Of a DNA stretch of 64,000 nt, positions 36,492 to 45,003 are shown piece by piece (the first letter of the stretch is position 1; each line of letters begins with the position of its first letter). This stretch comes from CAIKMD01 sp963803265 (GTDB lineage: Bacteria; Pseudomonadota; Alphaproteobacteria; ATCC43930; CGMCC-115725): NCBI GenBank assembly GCA_963803265.1, contig CAWDLZ010000002.1, forward strand, positions 310,001-374,000. The letters run 5' to 3'. The translations under genes and the position numbers were made by a program. The notes below the pieces were generated by a model. It was not told where the DNA came from. It did no database searches and was given only the letters and a program-made list of their open reading frames with translations.

Positions 36492-38831
36492 TCACGAGAC
36501 GCCCTGGATCGCGCGCCACACCCGCTCGGGCGTCGCCGGCATCTCGATGTGGCGCACGCCATATTCTTTCAAGGCATCGATGATGGCATTGACGATGGCC
36601 GAGGTCGCGGGCGTCACGCCGGCCTCGCCCGCGCCTTTCACCCCCAAGGGGTTGCTGGTCGCCGGGATTTCGTTGCGCTCGATCGCGAAGGACGGCAAAT
36701 CCTCGGCGCGCGGTATGGCGTAATCGAGGAAAGAGCCCGAGAGGAGCTGGCCGGTGGCCTCATCGAAGACGATCCTCTCCATGACCGCTTGACCGATGCC
36801 CTGCGCGGCGCCGCCATGGATCTGGCCATCGACGATCATCGGATTGATGACGCGGCCGACATCGTCGACGGTGACGTAGCGCTCTACGCGCACCGTGCCG
36901 AGCTCAGGATCGATCTCGACCTCGGCCGCCGCGGCGCCGTTGGGATAGGCGTGAAGCCGCGCGCCGATCGTTGCCGTCGCCGCCAAGGGGCCGCGCAGCG
37001 CATCGGGCGTGCTTGGGGCGAGCGCGTAGGCTGCGACCTCGAACAGCCCAAGCGAGCGATCCGTGCCCGCGACAGTGAAGCGCCCGTCAGCGAAGACGAG
37101 ATCGCCCTCGGCGACTTCGAGCCGGTGGGCGGCGAGCTTTTTGCCGCGCGCGACGATGGCGTCCGATGCCCGCACGAGAATCGTGCCGCCCAATCTCATC
37201 GAGCGATCGGAATGCGTGCCCGCGCCCGAGACCGCTACGTCCGTGTCGCCGAACAGGATCGCGACCCGATCGAGCGGGATCTGAAGCGACTCGGCGACCA
37301 CCTGGGCAAAGCTGGTCTCGTGGCCCTGGCCCGAGGCCTGGGTGCCGATGACCGCCGTGACCCGTCCCTCGGGGGTGACGGCGATGTCGGTGCGCTCGTC
37401 GACGAAGCCGGTGGGCGTCTCCAAATAATTCGCCAGGCCGATGCCGCGCCGGCGCCCGTGCTTTCTCGCGGCACGCTCGCGCGCGGGGAACCCCGCCCAA
37501 TCGACGAGGCGCAGCGCCGTCTCGAAATTCGCCGCGAAGGCGCCATTGTCATAGCGATGGCCGAGCGGCGATTGATAAGGCAGGGCTGCGGCCGAAATCA
37601 TGTTGCGGCGGCGCAGCTCGACGCGGTCCAAGCCCAACTCGACGGCGGCGAGGTCAATGAGCCGCTCCATCGCGAAGTTCGATTCCGGCCGGCCCGCGCC
37701 GCGATAGACCGACATCGGCACGGTGTTGGTCGCGACCCCGCGCACGCTGACATGGATCGCCGGAATGTCGTAAACGCCCGCCGCCATCCGGGTGAGATTG
37801 TTGAGAACGGCGAAGGAGACCGGATAGGCGCCGAGATTGCCAGTGTAATCGAGGCTGAGGCCGAGGAACTTGCCCGACGCGTCGAGCGCGAGCGCGCCTT
37901 CGGTGCGCACGTCGCGCGCCTGGTAATCGGCGAGGAAAGCCTCGGCGCGGGTCGAGTTCCATTTGACCGGCCGGCCGATGCGCTTTGCGACCCAGGCCAG
38001 CAGCGGGTATTCGGGATAGACCGACGAGCGGACGCCGAATCCGCCGCCGACATCGCCCGTGACTACGCGAACGCGATCGGGCGGGACGCCCAGACAAGCG
38101 GCCACGGTATATTTGATGCGGTGGACGCCCTGGCTGACCGCGTGGATCGTATAGCGGCCCGAAGCCGCATCGTATTCGGCCAAGGCCGCGCGTGGCTCCA
38201 TTGGCGCGCCGCTTACGCGCTGATTGAGGCAGGCGAAGCGCACGACACGGCTCGCGCGGGCGAAAGCGGCGTCGGTCGCGGCGCGGTCGCCCTGCTCGGC
38301 GTCAACCAGAAGATTGCCCGGCCGGTCGTCCCACAGGCCGGGCGCGCCCGGCGCCATCGCGGCCTCGATCCCGGTGACCGTTGGCAGGGGTTCATAGGCC
38401 ACTTCAACGAACTCGGCCGCGTCGCGCGCCGCATCGAGCGAGGTTGCCACGACGAGGGCGACCGCCTCGCCGACATAACGCACGCGGTCATGCGCCAGCG
38501 GCGGCTGCGGCTGGGGCGCGCCGTGCGGCATCGTCTCGGGGCCGAAGGCGGGCTTCGATACGTCGAAATGATCGGCGCCGTTAGGGCCGTGCTGCAGGGG
38601 CTTCAACCCGTCGGCGGCATAGTCGCGTGCCGTGAGCACGGCCAGCACCCCCGGCGTGCGGCGCGCGGCCGCGGTATCGATCGATACGATCCGCGCGTGC
38701 GCGTGGGCCGAGCGCAGGATCGCCGCATAGGCTTGGTTCGGCAAAGAGAGGTCGTCGGTAAACCGGCCGCTTCCGGTGACGAGGCGCCGGTCCTCCAAGC
38801 GCCTGATGGGTTGGCCGATGAGTGCGGTCAT
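36492..38831 (-). CDS. Xanthine dehydrogenase-family molybdopterin-binding large subunit
   Basis: The intact 779-residue protein has GDVGGGFGVRSS (cofactor loop), SVYRGAGRPESNF, GTQASGQGHET and C-terminal GVKGAGEAG with the catalytic Glu. It is paralogous to 9359-11689 and likewise has no adjacent FAD or 2Fe-2S subunit genes. It is co-transcribed with a Rieske oxygenase and an isochorismatase-like hydrolase, so hydroxylation of an N-heteroaromatic acid or oxidation of an aromatic aldehyde are both reasonable. Confidence 0.9.
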   Translation of the reverse strand: MTALIGQPIRRLEDRRLVTGSGRFTDDLSLPNQAYAAILRSAHAHARIVSIDTAAARRTPGVLAVLTARDYAADGLKPLQHGPNGADHFDVSKPAFGPETMPHGAPQPQPPLAHDRVRYVGEAVALVVATSLDAARDAAEFVEVAYEPLPTVTGIEAAMAPGAPGLWDDRPGNLLVDAEQGDRAATDAAFARASRVVRFACLNQRVSGAPMEPRAALAEYDAASGRYTIHAVSQGVHRIKYTVAACLGVPPDRVRVVTGDVGGGFGVRSSVYPEYPLLAWVAKRIGRPVKWNSTRAEAFLADYQARDVRTEGALALDASGKFLGLSLDYTGNLGAYPVSFAVLNNLTRMAAGVYDIPAIHVSVRGVATNTVPMSVYRGAGRPESNFAMERLIDLAAVELGLDRVELRRRNMISAAALPYQSPLGHRYDNGAFAANFETALRLVDWAGFPARERAARKHGRRRGIGLANYLETPTGFVDERTDIAVTPEGRVTAVIGTQASGQGHETSFAQVVAESLQIPLDRVAILFGDTDVAVSGAGTHSDRSMRLGGTILVRASDAIVARGKKLAAHRLEVAEGDLVFADGRFTVAGTDRSLGLFEVAAYALAPSTPDALRGPLAATATIGARLHAYPNGAAAAEVEIDPELGTVRVERYVTVDDVGRVINPMIVDGQIHGGAAQGIGQAVMERIVFDEATGQLLSGSFLDYAIPRAEDLPSFAIERNEIPATSNPLGVKGAGEAGVTPATSAIVNAIIDALKEYGVRHIEMPATPERVWRAIQGVS

Positions 38832-38854
38832 GCCGCGAGCAGCCCGCCCCGCGG

Positions 38855-40087
38855 CTATTTCGCGAAAACCGGCTGCTTGATCTTGACGAACGCGTCAACG
38901 CCTTCCGCGAAAGCCCGTCCCTCGGGCAGCTTGAAGCGGCCCGAGCGCACCCGATAAACGGCCGGATCGAGACCGGGCAGGTTGTTCGCGCCCTTCTCGA
39001 AATCCCTCAGCGTCTGCAACAGCAGCCGGCGCAGCTTGATGATGACGGTGTCGCTGACGCCCAAATGCTCGATCGTCCGGTCGGCAACCGGCCCCATCGA
39101 TTCCTGGATGCCGCAATCCTGCATCCCGAGACCGTAGATGCCGGTATAGGACTTATCGGCCTTTTTTTGCAGCGCGCGGTCGATCAGGTAGTCGTTGTCG
39201 CGATTGAGGACGGTTCGGTCGCTGCCGGGCAGGCATTCCGAGTGGATATGGCCCCATTGCTTGGACTTCGCCATTTCGGCCTCGCCCAGCGGCCTGTCCG
39301 GCGCATATTCGATGCTGTAATTCATGGTGTTTTCGTCGTCGATGGGGACCCAGACATGGGCGCCGAGCGGCTCCGTCGAGATCAGCTTGTGGAACGGCAT
39401 GAGGAGGACATTGGCGGCCCATTCGGTCATGCCATCGCCGGCTTCGCGGCCGGTGCCGGCGACGAAGCCGTAATCGGCGGCAATCACTTCGTAAAGGGTC
39501 GGCACCCGAGGTGAGCCCACGGTGCCGCGATGCAAAAAGGCGAGATGGCTCGAATCGAAACCACCCTCGAGCGCCTGAAGCCAGTTGCATTCCTGCAGAT
39601 GGCGGGTCGCGTAGCGATGCGAGTCCGGAACCGCGGTCCATTCGAGGTCGGGGAAAGCGGGCTTTTCCTCCGGCGGTCCCATGTAGGCCCACACGATGCC
39701 GCCGCGCTCGATGCAAGGGTAGGCAGTGATGCTGATCTTGTGCATGAAGCTGCTGCCGGGCGGCTCGCTCGGCATGTCGACGCACTTGCCCTCGACGTCG
39801 AATTTCCAGCCGTGATAGACGCAGCGCAGCCCGCATTCCTCGTTGCGGCCGAAGAACAAGGACGCCGTGCGATGGGGACAGCGCTCGTCCAACAGCCCGA
39901 CGCGGCCGGCGGTGTCGCGGAACGCGACCAGCCTCTCGCTCAAGAGCTTGACGCGGACCGGCGGGCAGTCGGGCTCGGGAAGCTGCTTGGCGAACAGCGC
40001 CGGTATCCAATAGCGCCGCATGAGATTGCCCATCGGCGTTCCAGGACCGGTCCGCGTCAGCAAATCGTTCTCGTCGCGCGATAGCAT
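38855..40087 (-). CDS. Rieske non-heme iron oxygenase, alpha subunit (phthalate dioxygenase / VanA-like)
   Basis: The 410-residue protein has the Rieske cluster ligands CPH (DERCPHRTASLFF) and C-x2-H (LRCVYHGWKFD), and the mononuclear iron site DSSHLAFLH with the bridging Glu/Asp region before it. Start ATG 40087 is preferred over 40126, since GGGTGG precedes it and the paralogue at 62594-63931 starts equivalently. Members hydroxylate or O-demethylate aromatic acids and need a reductase, not seen nearby. First gene of a minus-strand operon. Confidence 0.9.
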   Translation of the reverse strand: MLSRDENDLLTRTGPGTPMGNLMRRYWIPALFAKQLPEPDCPPVRVKLLSERLVAFRDTAGRVGLLDERCPHRTASLFFGRNEECGLRCVYHGWKFDVEGKCVDMPSEPPGSSFMHKISITAYPCIERGGIVWAYMGPPEEKPAFPDLEWTAVPDSHRYATRHLQECNWLQALEGGFDSSHLAFLHRGTVGSPRVPTLYEVIAADYGFVAGTGREAGDGMTEWAANVLLMPFHKLISTEPLGAHVWVPIDDENTMNYSIEYAPDRPLGEAEMAKSKQWGHIHSECLPGSDRTVLNRDNDYLIDRALQKKADKSYTGIYGLGMQDCGIQESMGPVADRTIEHLGVSDTVIIKLRRLLLQTLRDFEKGANNLPGLDPAVYRVRSGRFKLPEGRAFAEGVDAFVKIKQPVFAK

Positions 40088-40122
40088 CGTTTCCACCCGA
40101 TCAAGAATTGAAAGCCCGTGAG

Positions 40123-40164
40123 GCACCGATTGGATCGGAACGCGGGCCTGGTGTCAATCGGTGC
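40123..40164. terminator. Inverted repeat between MFS and Rieske genes (terminator or operator)
   Basis: A perfect 10-bp stem GCACCGATTG (40123-40132) / CAATCGGTGC (40155-40164) with a 22-base loop. It follows the MFS stop by 12 bases on the minus strand and precedes the Rieske start by 36 bases. The lack of a T run makes a pure terminator uncertain; a dyad operator for the Rieske operon is an alternative. Confidence 0.45.
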
Positions 40165-40175
40165 TCATGTCGCAG

Positions 40176-41510
40176 TTAGTCGCCGCTTTCGAGGCGGACA
40201 GCCGCGGGGCGGATCGTCATGAACAGGCCGACGGTGATCGCGAACAGCAGGCTTACCGCCAGGAACAGCGAGTGATGAATCCCGATGCCGCTGCCGACGA
40301 CCCCGACGCTGATGCCGGCAAAGCTCCGCAGTCCCATCTGGGCCATGCTGTATAGTCCCAGCACGCGGCCGCGTATGGGCGTCGGCGCGTAGAGCTGCAC
40401 CAGCGTCTGGTTCATCGAGTTGTAGCTGAGCTCGACGAAGCCTGCGACGAACATGAGCGCGACGGCGAGCGGATAGGAGGTCGTCAGGGCGAAGCTGCCG
40501 AGCGCGCAGCACCAGATCATCACCAAGATGAACGGCGTCATGAGGCGCGGCTGCAGCCAGCCGCTGCTTTCGAGCAGCATGCCGGCGGTCAAGGCGCCGG
40601 CCGCGTCCGCGCCGAGCAACATCGCGTAAAATATCCCGGCATCGCCATGCCCGAGGTCGTGGGCAAAGCTCGGCATCTGCGCCTGATAGCCGTTGGCGAC
40701 GAGGAACGCGGCGCTGCCCGCCAGCAGGATCATCGAGGTGATGATGCGGTTGCCGCGAATGCTCTCGATCGTCATGACGACGTCCGAAAAGCCCCGCACC
40801 GGGCGCGGCGGCGGCCGATTCTTCTGGAAGCGCGGGCCATAGGGCGCCTTCCACAGCCAGAGGGCGAGCGGCGCATAGAACACGACATTGAGGAAAATGC
40901 CGTGCGCCGGCCCGAGCAACAACAGGATCGCGCCGCCGACCGCGGGGCCGGCCAGCAAGCCGAGATAGCGCGAGGTCGAGTTGAGCCGGACCGCGCTCGG
41001 CAATTGCTCGCGCCCGACGATATCGTGCAGCAAGACTTGGCCGGGCGTTCCCCAGAACACGGCGGCGATGCCGTGTACGGTCAAGATCACGACCGTATGC
41101 CATTCCTCGAGCCAGCCGGTGGTGAAGAGGATGCCCCACATCACCGAGCACGACATGAACAATCCCATGCCGATCTGGATGAGGCGGCGCGAGTCGAACC
41201 GGTCGGCCAGCGCGCCGGCGAATACCCCCAAGACGAGGGTCGGCATCCAATGCGAGAACACCGCGAAACCGGCCAGCGCCGGCGAGTGGAATTTCTGGAA
41301 GATCATCCAGTAGCTGATGACGTGCTCGATGCTGTCGGCCATCATCGCCAGCGCCGAATAGATGAAATAAGAGCGGAAGCCGGCATCTTGCAGGGCGACG
41401 AAGGATTGACGCGGCCTTTTGCCGGCTGAATTCGGGACGTGGGCGTGGGTCAAACGGGCTCTTTCACCAGGAATAAGGGGGGACGAATCGACACTCGCCG
41501 CGTGGCGCAA
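40176..41510 (-). CDS. MFS exporter, EntS-like (MFS_3 family)
   Basis: About 444 residues with twelve predicted membrane segments. The opening FVALQDAGFRSYFIYSALAMM and LADRFDSRRLI (helix 2-3 loop) plus PGQVLLHDIVGREQLPSAVRLNS are typical of the enterobactin/macrolide exporter group. The start is uncertain: a TTG at 41510 gives the longest frame, and another TTG near 41453 is possible. An AT-rich palindrome and promoter lie directly upstream, suggesting ligand-induced efflux. Confidence 0.85.
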   Translation of the reverse strand: MRHAASVDSSPLIPGERARLTHAHVPNSAGKRPRQSFVALQDAGFRSYFIYSALAMMADSIEHVISYWMIFQKFHSPALAGFAVFSHWMPTLVLGVFAGALADRFDSRRLIQIGMGLFMSCSVMWGILFTTGWLEEWHTVVILTVHGIAAVFWGTPGQVLLHDIVGREQLPSAVRLNSTSRYLGLLAGPAVGGAILLLLGPAHGIFLNVVFYAPLALWLWKAPYGPRFQKNRPPPRPVRGFSDVVMTIESIRGNRIITSMILLAGSAAFLVANGYQAQMPSFAHDLGHGDAGIFYAMLLGADAAGALTAGMLLESSGWLQPRLMTPFILVMIWCCALGSFALTTSYPLAVALMFVAGFVELSYNSMNQTLVQLYAPTPIRGRVLGLYSMAQMGLRSFAGISVGVVGSGIGIHHSLFLAVSLLFAITVGLFMTIRPAAVRLESGD

Positions 41511-41552
41511 AAACGAGGCGCAAGCTAGCGCGCCTGTGCCTCATTTAACGAC

Positions 41553-41587
41553 ATATCATAAGATATATTTTTCGTGCAAGATGTCAA
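41553..41587 (-). promoter_or_regulatory. Promoter with AT-rich palindrome upstream of the MFS exporter
   Basis: On the minus strand TTGACA (41582-41587) is followed after 16 bases by TATCTT (41560-41565). The perfect palindrome ATATC-ATAA-GATAT (41553-41566) covers the -10, as expected for a TetR/MarR/PadR-type repressor site. The regulator gene is not adjacent. Confidence 0.55.
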
Positions 41588-41621
41588 GCGCAATCCGCGT
41601 CTTTGGCTTGCCGGGCGGAGG

Positions 41622-42200
41622 CTAGTGCGGGCGATCCTCGTTATTGGGCTCGTGATTGCCCGCGAGCCAACGCGCCAGCTCGGAATGGGCGTCGGCACGG
41701 CGCTTGGCGTTGATCGCCTCGACATTCGGTGGATCGACCGTGAACTCGACCCGGAGGCCGTCGGGGCTGGTGGTATATAGCGACACGCAATAGCCGTGAT
41801 CGGTCACCCGATAAGGGAGGCGCGCGGCCTTCACGCGCCGAAGCAGCTCGTCAAAGCTCGGCTGCGTCACTTTGAGCGCGATATGCCAAGCGCCGCCGCC
41901 TGCCGGCAGGATCGCCCGCGACTTCTCGTAGACCTCGTTATCGGCGTATTGGAAGAACGCCAAGGCGCTGCCATCGGCAAGCCCGTAAAAGGTGTGGCAA
42001 TAATCCATGTTGCGGCCGAGATCCTGGCTGAAGATACGCTCGCACCAGGTCGCGACCAGCGGCAGGCCCAGCGCCCCCTCGAAGAAGCGCCGATTGACCT
42101 CCTGATCCTTGACCGCGAAGGCATGATGGTGCAACCGCAGCGGCAACTCCGCCAACAGAGTGGACTGGGTGTTGGTCTGTGTCTCGGGCTGATCGAGCAT
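41622..42200 (-). CDS. VOC-superfamily protein, extradiol-dioxygenase/glyoxalase type
   Basis: The 192-residue protein has His residues in LHHHAFAVKDQEVNRRFFEGALGL (split over the first module) and a second module with AWHIALKV, plus SPDGLRVEFTVDPPN at the C-terminus where a metal Glu is expected. ATG 42200 has GGGAGA upstream. It could be a ring-cleaving dioxygenase, an isomerase or a glutathione-linked lyase, and a glutathione transferase gene lies divergently next to it. Confidence 0.8.
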   Translation of the reverse strand: MLDQPETQTNTQSTLLAELPLRLHHHAFAVKDQEVNRRFFEGALGLPLVATWCERIFSQDLGRNMDYCHTFYGLADGSALAFFQYADNEVYEKSRAILPAGGGAWHIALKVTQPSFDELLRRVKAARLPYRVTDHGYCVSLYTTSPDGLRVEFTVDPPNVEAINAKRRADAHSELARWLAGNHEPNNEDRPH

Positions 42201-42304
42201 CGGGTTCTCCCTTGTCAGCGGCGATAGGATGGCAATGACCCGGATGCCGCGCAAGGTTCCCTGCTGCGGCCGTGCTACAATCGCGTTCGGGAGGAACTCA
42301 GACC

Positions 42305-43022
42305 ATGCGTTATGAGCTTTACTATTGGCCCGCGTCGCCGGGTCGCGGCGAATTCGTGCGGCTCGCGTTGGAGGAGGGCGGCGCCGATTACCTCGACGTG
42401 GCCCGGCGGTCGGGCGGCATGCCGAAGATGATGCGCCTCCTCAATGGCGAGCGCGTCGCGCATCCGCCCTTTGCGCCCCCCTTCCTCAAGGCCGGCGATC
42501 TGCTCATCGGGCAGACCGCGAACATCCTCCTTTATCTCGGACGCCGGCTCGGTCTGGCGCCCGCTTCCCCTGCCGGCGAGCTTTGGACCCATCAGCTCCA
42601 GCTCACCATGGCCGATCTCGTCTCCGAGATTCACGATACTCATCACCCGATCGCGTCGAGCCTTTATTACGAGGACCAGAAGGCCGCAGCGCTGCGCCGC
42701 GCCGAGGATTTCCGCAAGAACCGGCTGCCCAAATTTCTCGGCTATTTCGAGAAAGTGCTGGCGCATAATCCGCGCGGCGACCGTTATCTGGTCGGCGCGC
42801 GCGCGAGCTATGCCGATCTGTCGCTCTACGAGATCGTGGCGGGGCTCGATTATGCGTTTCCCCGCGCCTTTGCGCGCGAGGCCCGACGCCACAAGCGCAT
42901 CATGGCGCTGCACGACCGGATCGCCGCCCGCCCGCGCATCGCCGCCTATCTGGCTTCGCCGCGGCGGCTGCCTTTCGATCAGGTCGGCATCTTCCGCCAC
43001 TACCCCGAGCTCGAACTCCTAG
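42305..43022 (+). CDS. Glutathione S-transferase (one frameshift at the last codons)
   Basis: About 238 residues after removing one A at 43014-43015; the repaired end reads FRHYPELDS then TAG, whereas the raw frame runs on into the next gene's leader with an unlike tail. The N-terminal thioredoxin fold starts MRYELYYWPASPGRGEFVRL, with the glutathione Gln-Thr-Ala pocket in GQTANILLYLG, then a helical domain ending DLSLYEIVAGLDYAFP. GGAGG precedes ATG 42305. It is followed by the glutathionyl-hydroquinone reductase gene, indicating glutathione-linked processing of aromatic or quinone compounds. Confidence 0.85.
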
Positions 43023-43074
43023 CCGGCGTCGCGCGGCGCTATAAATACAGCGAGCAAGCGGAAGGAGGCAGATC

Positions 43075-44049
43075 ATGGGCGTTCTCATCGACGGCGCGTG
43101 GCGCAACGAAGAGCTGCCGCAAGAGGTCGCCAAATCCGGCGAGTTCCGGCGGGTCGACAGCAGCTTTCGAGATCGCATAACGGCGGACGGCTCGTCGGGC
43201 TTCAAGGCCGAGGCCGGCCGCTATCATCTCTATGTCGCCCATGGCTGTCCCTGGGCGCATCGGACGCTGATCTTTCGCGCGCTCAAGAAGCTCGAGGGCG
43301 CGATCACGGTCGCCTACGCCATTCCCGGGCTCAAAGCCGAGGGCTGGACCTTCGAGCCCAATCCGGCCTTTCCGGAATGCACGCCCGATACCGTCAACGG
43401 CTTCCACTATCTGCACGAGGCCTACACGGCCAGCGATAAGCGCTACACCGGCAAGGTCACGGTGCCGACGCTGTGGGACAAGAAGACGAAGCGCATCGTC
43501 AACAACGAATCCTCGGAAATCATCCGCATGTTCAATTCCGAGTTTCGCGGGATCGCGGGCGACGACACGGATTACTATCCGGCGCCGCTTCGGGCCGAGA
43601 TCGACCGGCTGAACGAAATCATCTATCGGACCGTCAACAACGGCGTCTACCGCTGCGGCTTCGCGCGCTCGCAAGAGGCTTACGAGGCCGCCTATGACGC
43701 GCTGTTCGCCACGCTCGACGAGCTCGAGGCGAGGCTCGGCCGCCAGCGCTATCTCGTCGGCCATCAGCTCACCGAGGCCGATTGGCGGCTGTTCCCGACC
43801 CTGGCGCGGTTCGACGTCGCCTATAATTCGATCTTCAAGTGCAACATGAAGCGCATCGCCGACTATCCGAATCTGCTCAACTACATGCGCGAGCTCTATG
43901 CGGTGCCGGGCATCGCCGCGACCGTGAAGGCGCGCCATTACGTCATCAATTACTGGTCGATCGCGCGGGTCAATCCGACCGGGATCATCCCGAAGGGCAC
44001 GCCCGTAGACTTCACCCAACCTCATGACCGCGCGCGGCTCGCGGCCTGA
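43075..44049 (+). CDS. Glutathionyl-hydroquinone reductase (PcpF/YqjG/ECM4 family)
   Basis: The 324-residue protein has the Xi-class GST hallmark HGCPWAHR with catalytic Cys58, and WDKKTKRIVNNESSEIIRMFN plus the C-terminal HYVINYWSIARVNPTGIIP split pattern specific to these enzymes. They reduce glutathionyl-hydroquinones to free hydroquinones with a second glutathione. AAGGAGG precedes the start. Its stop overlaps the next start (TGATG). Confidence 0.93.
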   Translation: MGVLIDGAWRNEELPQEVAKSGEFRRVDSSFRDRITADGSSGFKAEAGRYHLYVAHGCPWAHRTLIFRALKKLEGAITVAYAIPGLKAEGWTFEPNPAFPECTPDTVNGFHYLHEAYTASDKRYTGKVTVPTLWDKKTKRIVNNESSEIIRMFNSEFRGIAGDDTDYYPAPLRAEIDRLNEIIYRTVNNGVYRCGFARSQEAYEAAYDALFATLDELEARLGRQRYLVGHQLTEADWRLFPTLARFDVAYNSIFKCNMKRIADYPNLLNYMRELYAVPGIAATVKARHYVINYWSIARVNPTGIIPKGTPVDFTQPHDRARLAA

Positions 44050-44828
44050 TGCGGCATGAACCGGGCGCGGGTCGCAGCGGAACAGGGCTTGTGCTGATCT
44101 TCGTTATCATCCTCGTTCTTCCACTCGTGGTGAGCGCTTGCGTCTATGGCGGCTCGGGCGTCTCCTGGCGCAAGGGACGGCGCGATTCCGCCGGCCTCGC
44201 GCCCGATCCGGCAACGACGCAAGAGGCGGTGCTTCAGGTTTACGCGGCGCGCGCGGTGTCCTGGCGCGGCATCTTCGCGGTTCACACCTGGATCGCGGCG
44301 AAGCCGAGCGGCGCCGCGAAATTCACCCGCTACGAGGTGCTCGGCTTCGGCGTTTCCCCAACCAACCCCGCGATCCGCATCGATCGCACCGGTCCCGACA
44401 ATTACTGGTTCGGCGGCGCGAGGCCCGATCTCGTGCTCGACCGCCGCGGGCAGGGCGTCGATGCCCTCATAGACAAGGTGCAGGCGGCCATCGCCGCCTA
44501 TCCGTATCCACACGAGTACCGCGCCTGGCCGGGCCCCAACAGCAACACCTTTACCGCTTACGTGGGGCGCGCCGTGCCCGAGCTGCAACTCGATCTGCCG
44601 TCCATCGCCATCGGCAAGGATTTTTTGCCGGATGGCGCGCTGTTCGCGGCCTCGCCCAGCGCGACCGGATATCAGGTCTCGCTCTATGGTCTCTTCGGCT
44701 TGCTGCTCGCGCGCGACGAGGGCATCGAGCTCAACCTGCTCGGCTTCGGCATCGGGGTCGATTTCAAGGCGCCGGCGCTGAAGCTTCCCGGCATCGGCCG
44801 GATCGGCCTAGCACCGAACCCGGCTTGA
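44049..44828 (+). CDS. DUF3750 membrane-anchored protein
   Basis: The 259-residue protein begins with a hydrophobic anchor (LVLIFVIILVLPLVVSACVYG) and then a soluble domain with FAVHTWIAAKPSGAAKFTRYEV and WPGPNSNTFTAYVGR, recognised as DUF3750. The role is unknown; the placement after two glutathione enzymes is suggestive only. The stop lies inside the -35 of the next operon's promoter. Confidence 0.8.
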   Translation: MRHEPGAGRSGTGLVLIFVIILVLPLVVSACVYGGSGVSWRKGRRDSAGLAPDPATTQEAVLQVYAARAVSWRGIFAVHTWIAAKPSGAAKFTRYEVLGFGVSPTNPAIRIDRTGPDNYWFGGARPDLVLDRRGQGVDALIDKVQAAIAAYPYPHEYRAWPGPNSNTFTAYVGRAVPELQLDLPSIAIGKDFLPDGALFAASPSATGYQVSLYGLFGLLLARDEGIELNLLGFGIGVDFKAPALKLPGIGRIGLAPNPA

Positions 44829-44852
44829 CACACATCGCTATCTACCTATATT
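44825..44852 (+). promoter_or_regulatory. Strong sigma-70 promoter of the aldolase-FAH-VOC operon
   Basis: TTGACA (44825-44830) and TATATT (44847-44852) are separated by 16 bases, eleven of twelve positions matching consensus. The leader is about 145 bases and holds the direct repeat GCGTTCAT (44866-44873 and 44878-44885) and a small hairpin (44927-44941, TCGGGC-GGA-GCCCGA). Confidence 0.65.
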
Positions 44853-45003
44853 GCGTACGTAAGACGCGTTCATATATGCGTTCATGGGGACGGGGCAAAG
44901 GTCAAAATTACGAAACAAAGCCAATTTCGGGCGGAGCCCGAGGCAGCTTGACGCTCCCGGGGTAATGGTATTCCCATAGCGGCGTAATTTCCGGGAGGGA
45001 ACG

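Noticed and set aside
36549..38957. Long plus-strand open frame (802 codons)
   Set aside because: Antisense shadow of the second molybdenum hydroxylase gene, no recognisable domain.
42305..43022. LigE/LigF-type beta-etherase
   Set aside because: It is a GST, but the N-terminal motifs look like general GST classes; nothing specific to beta-etherases is visible.
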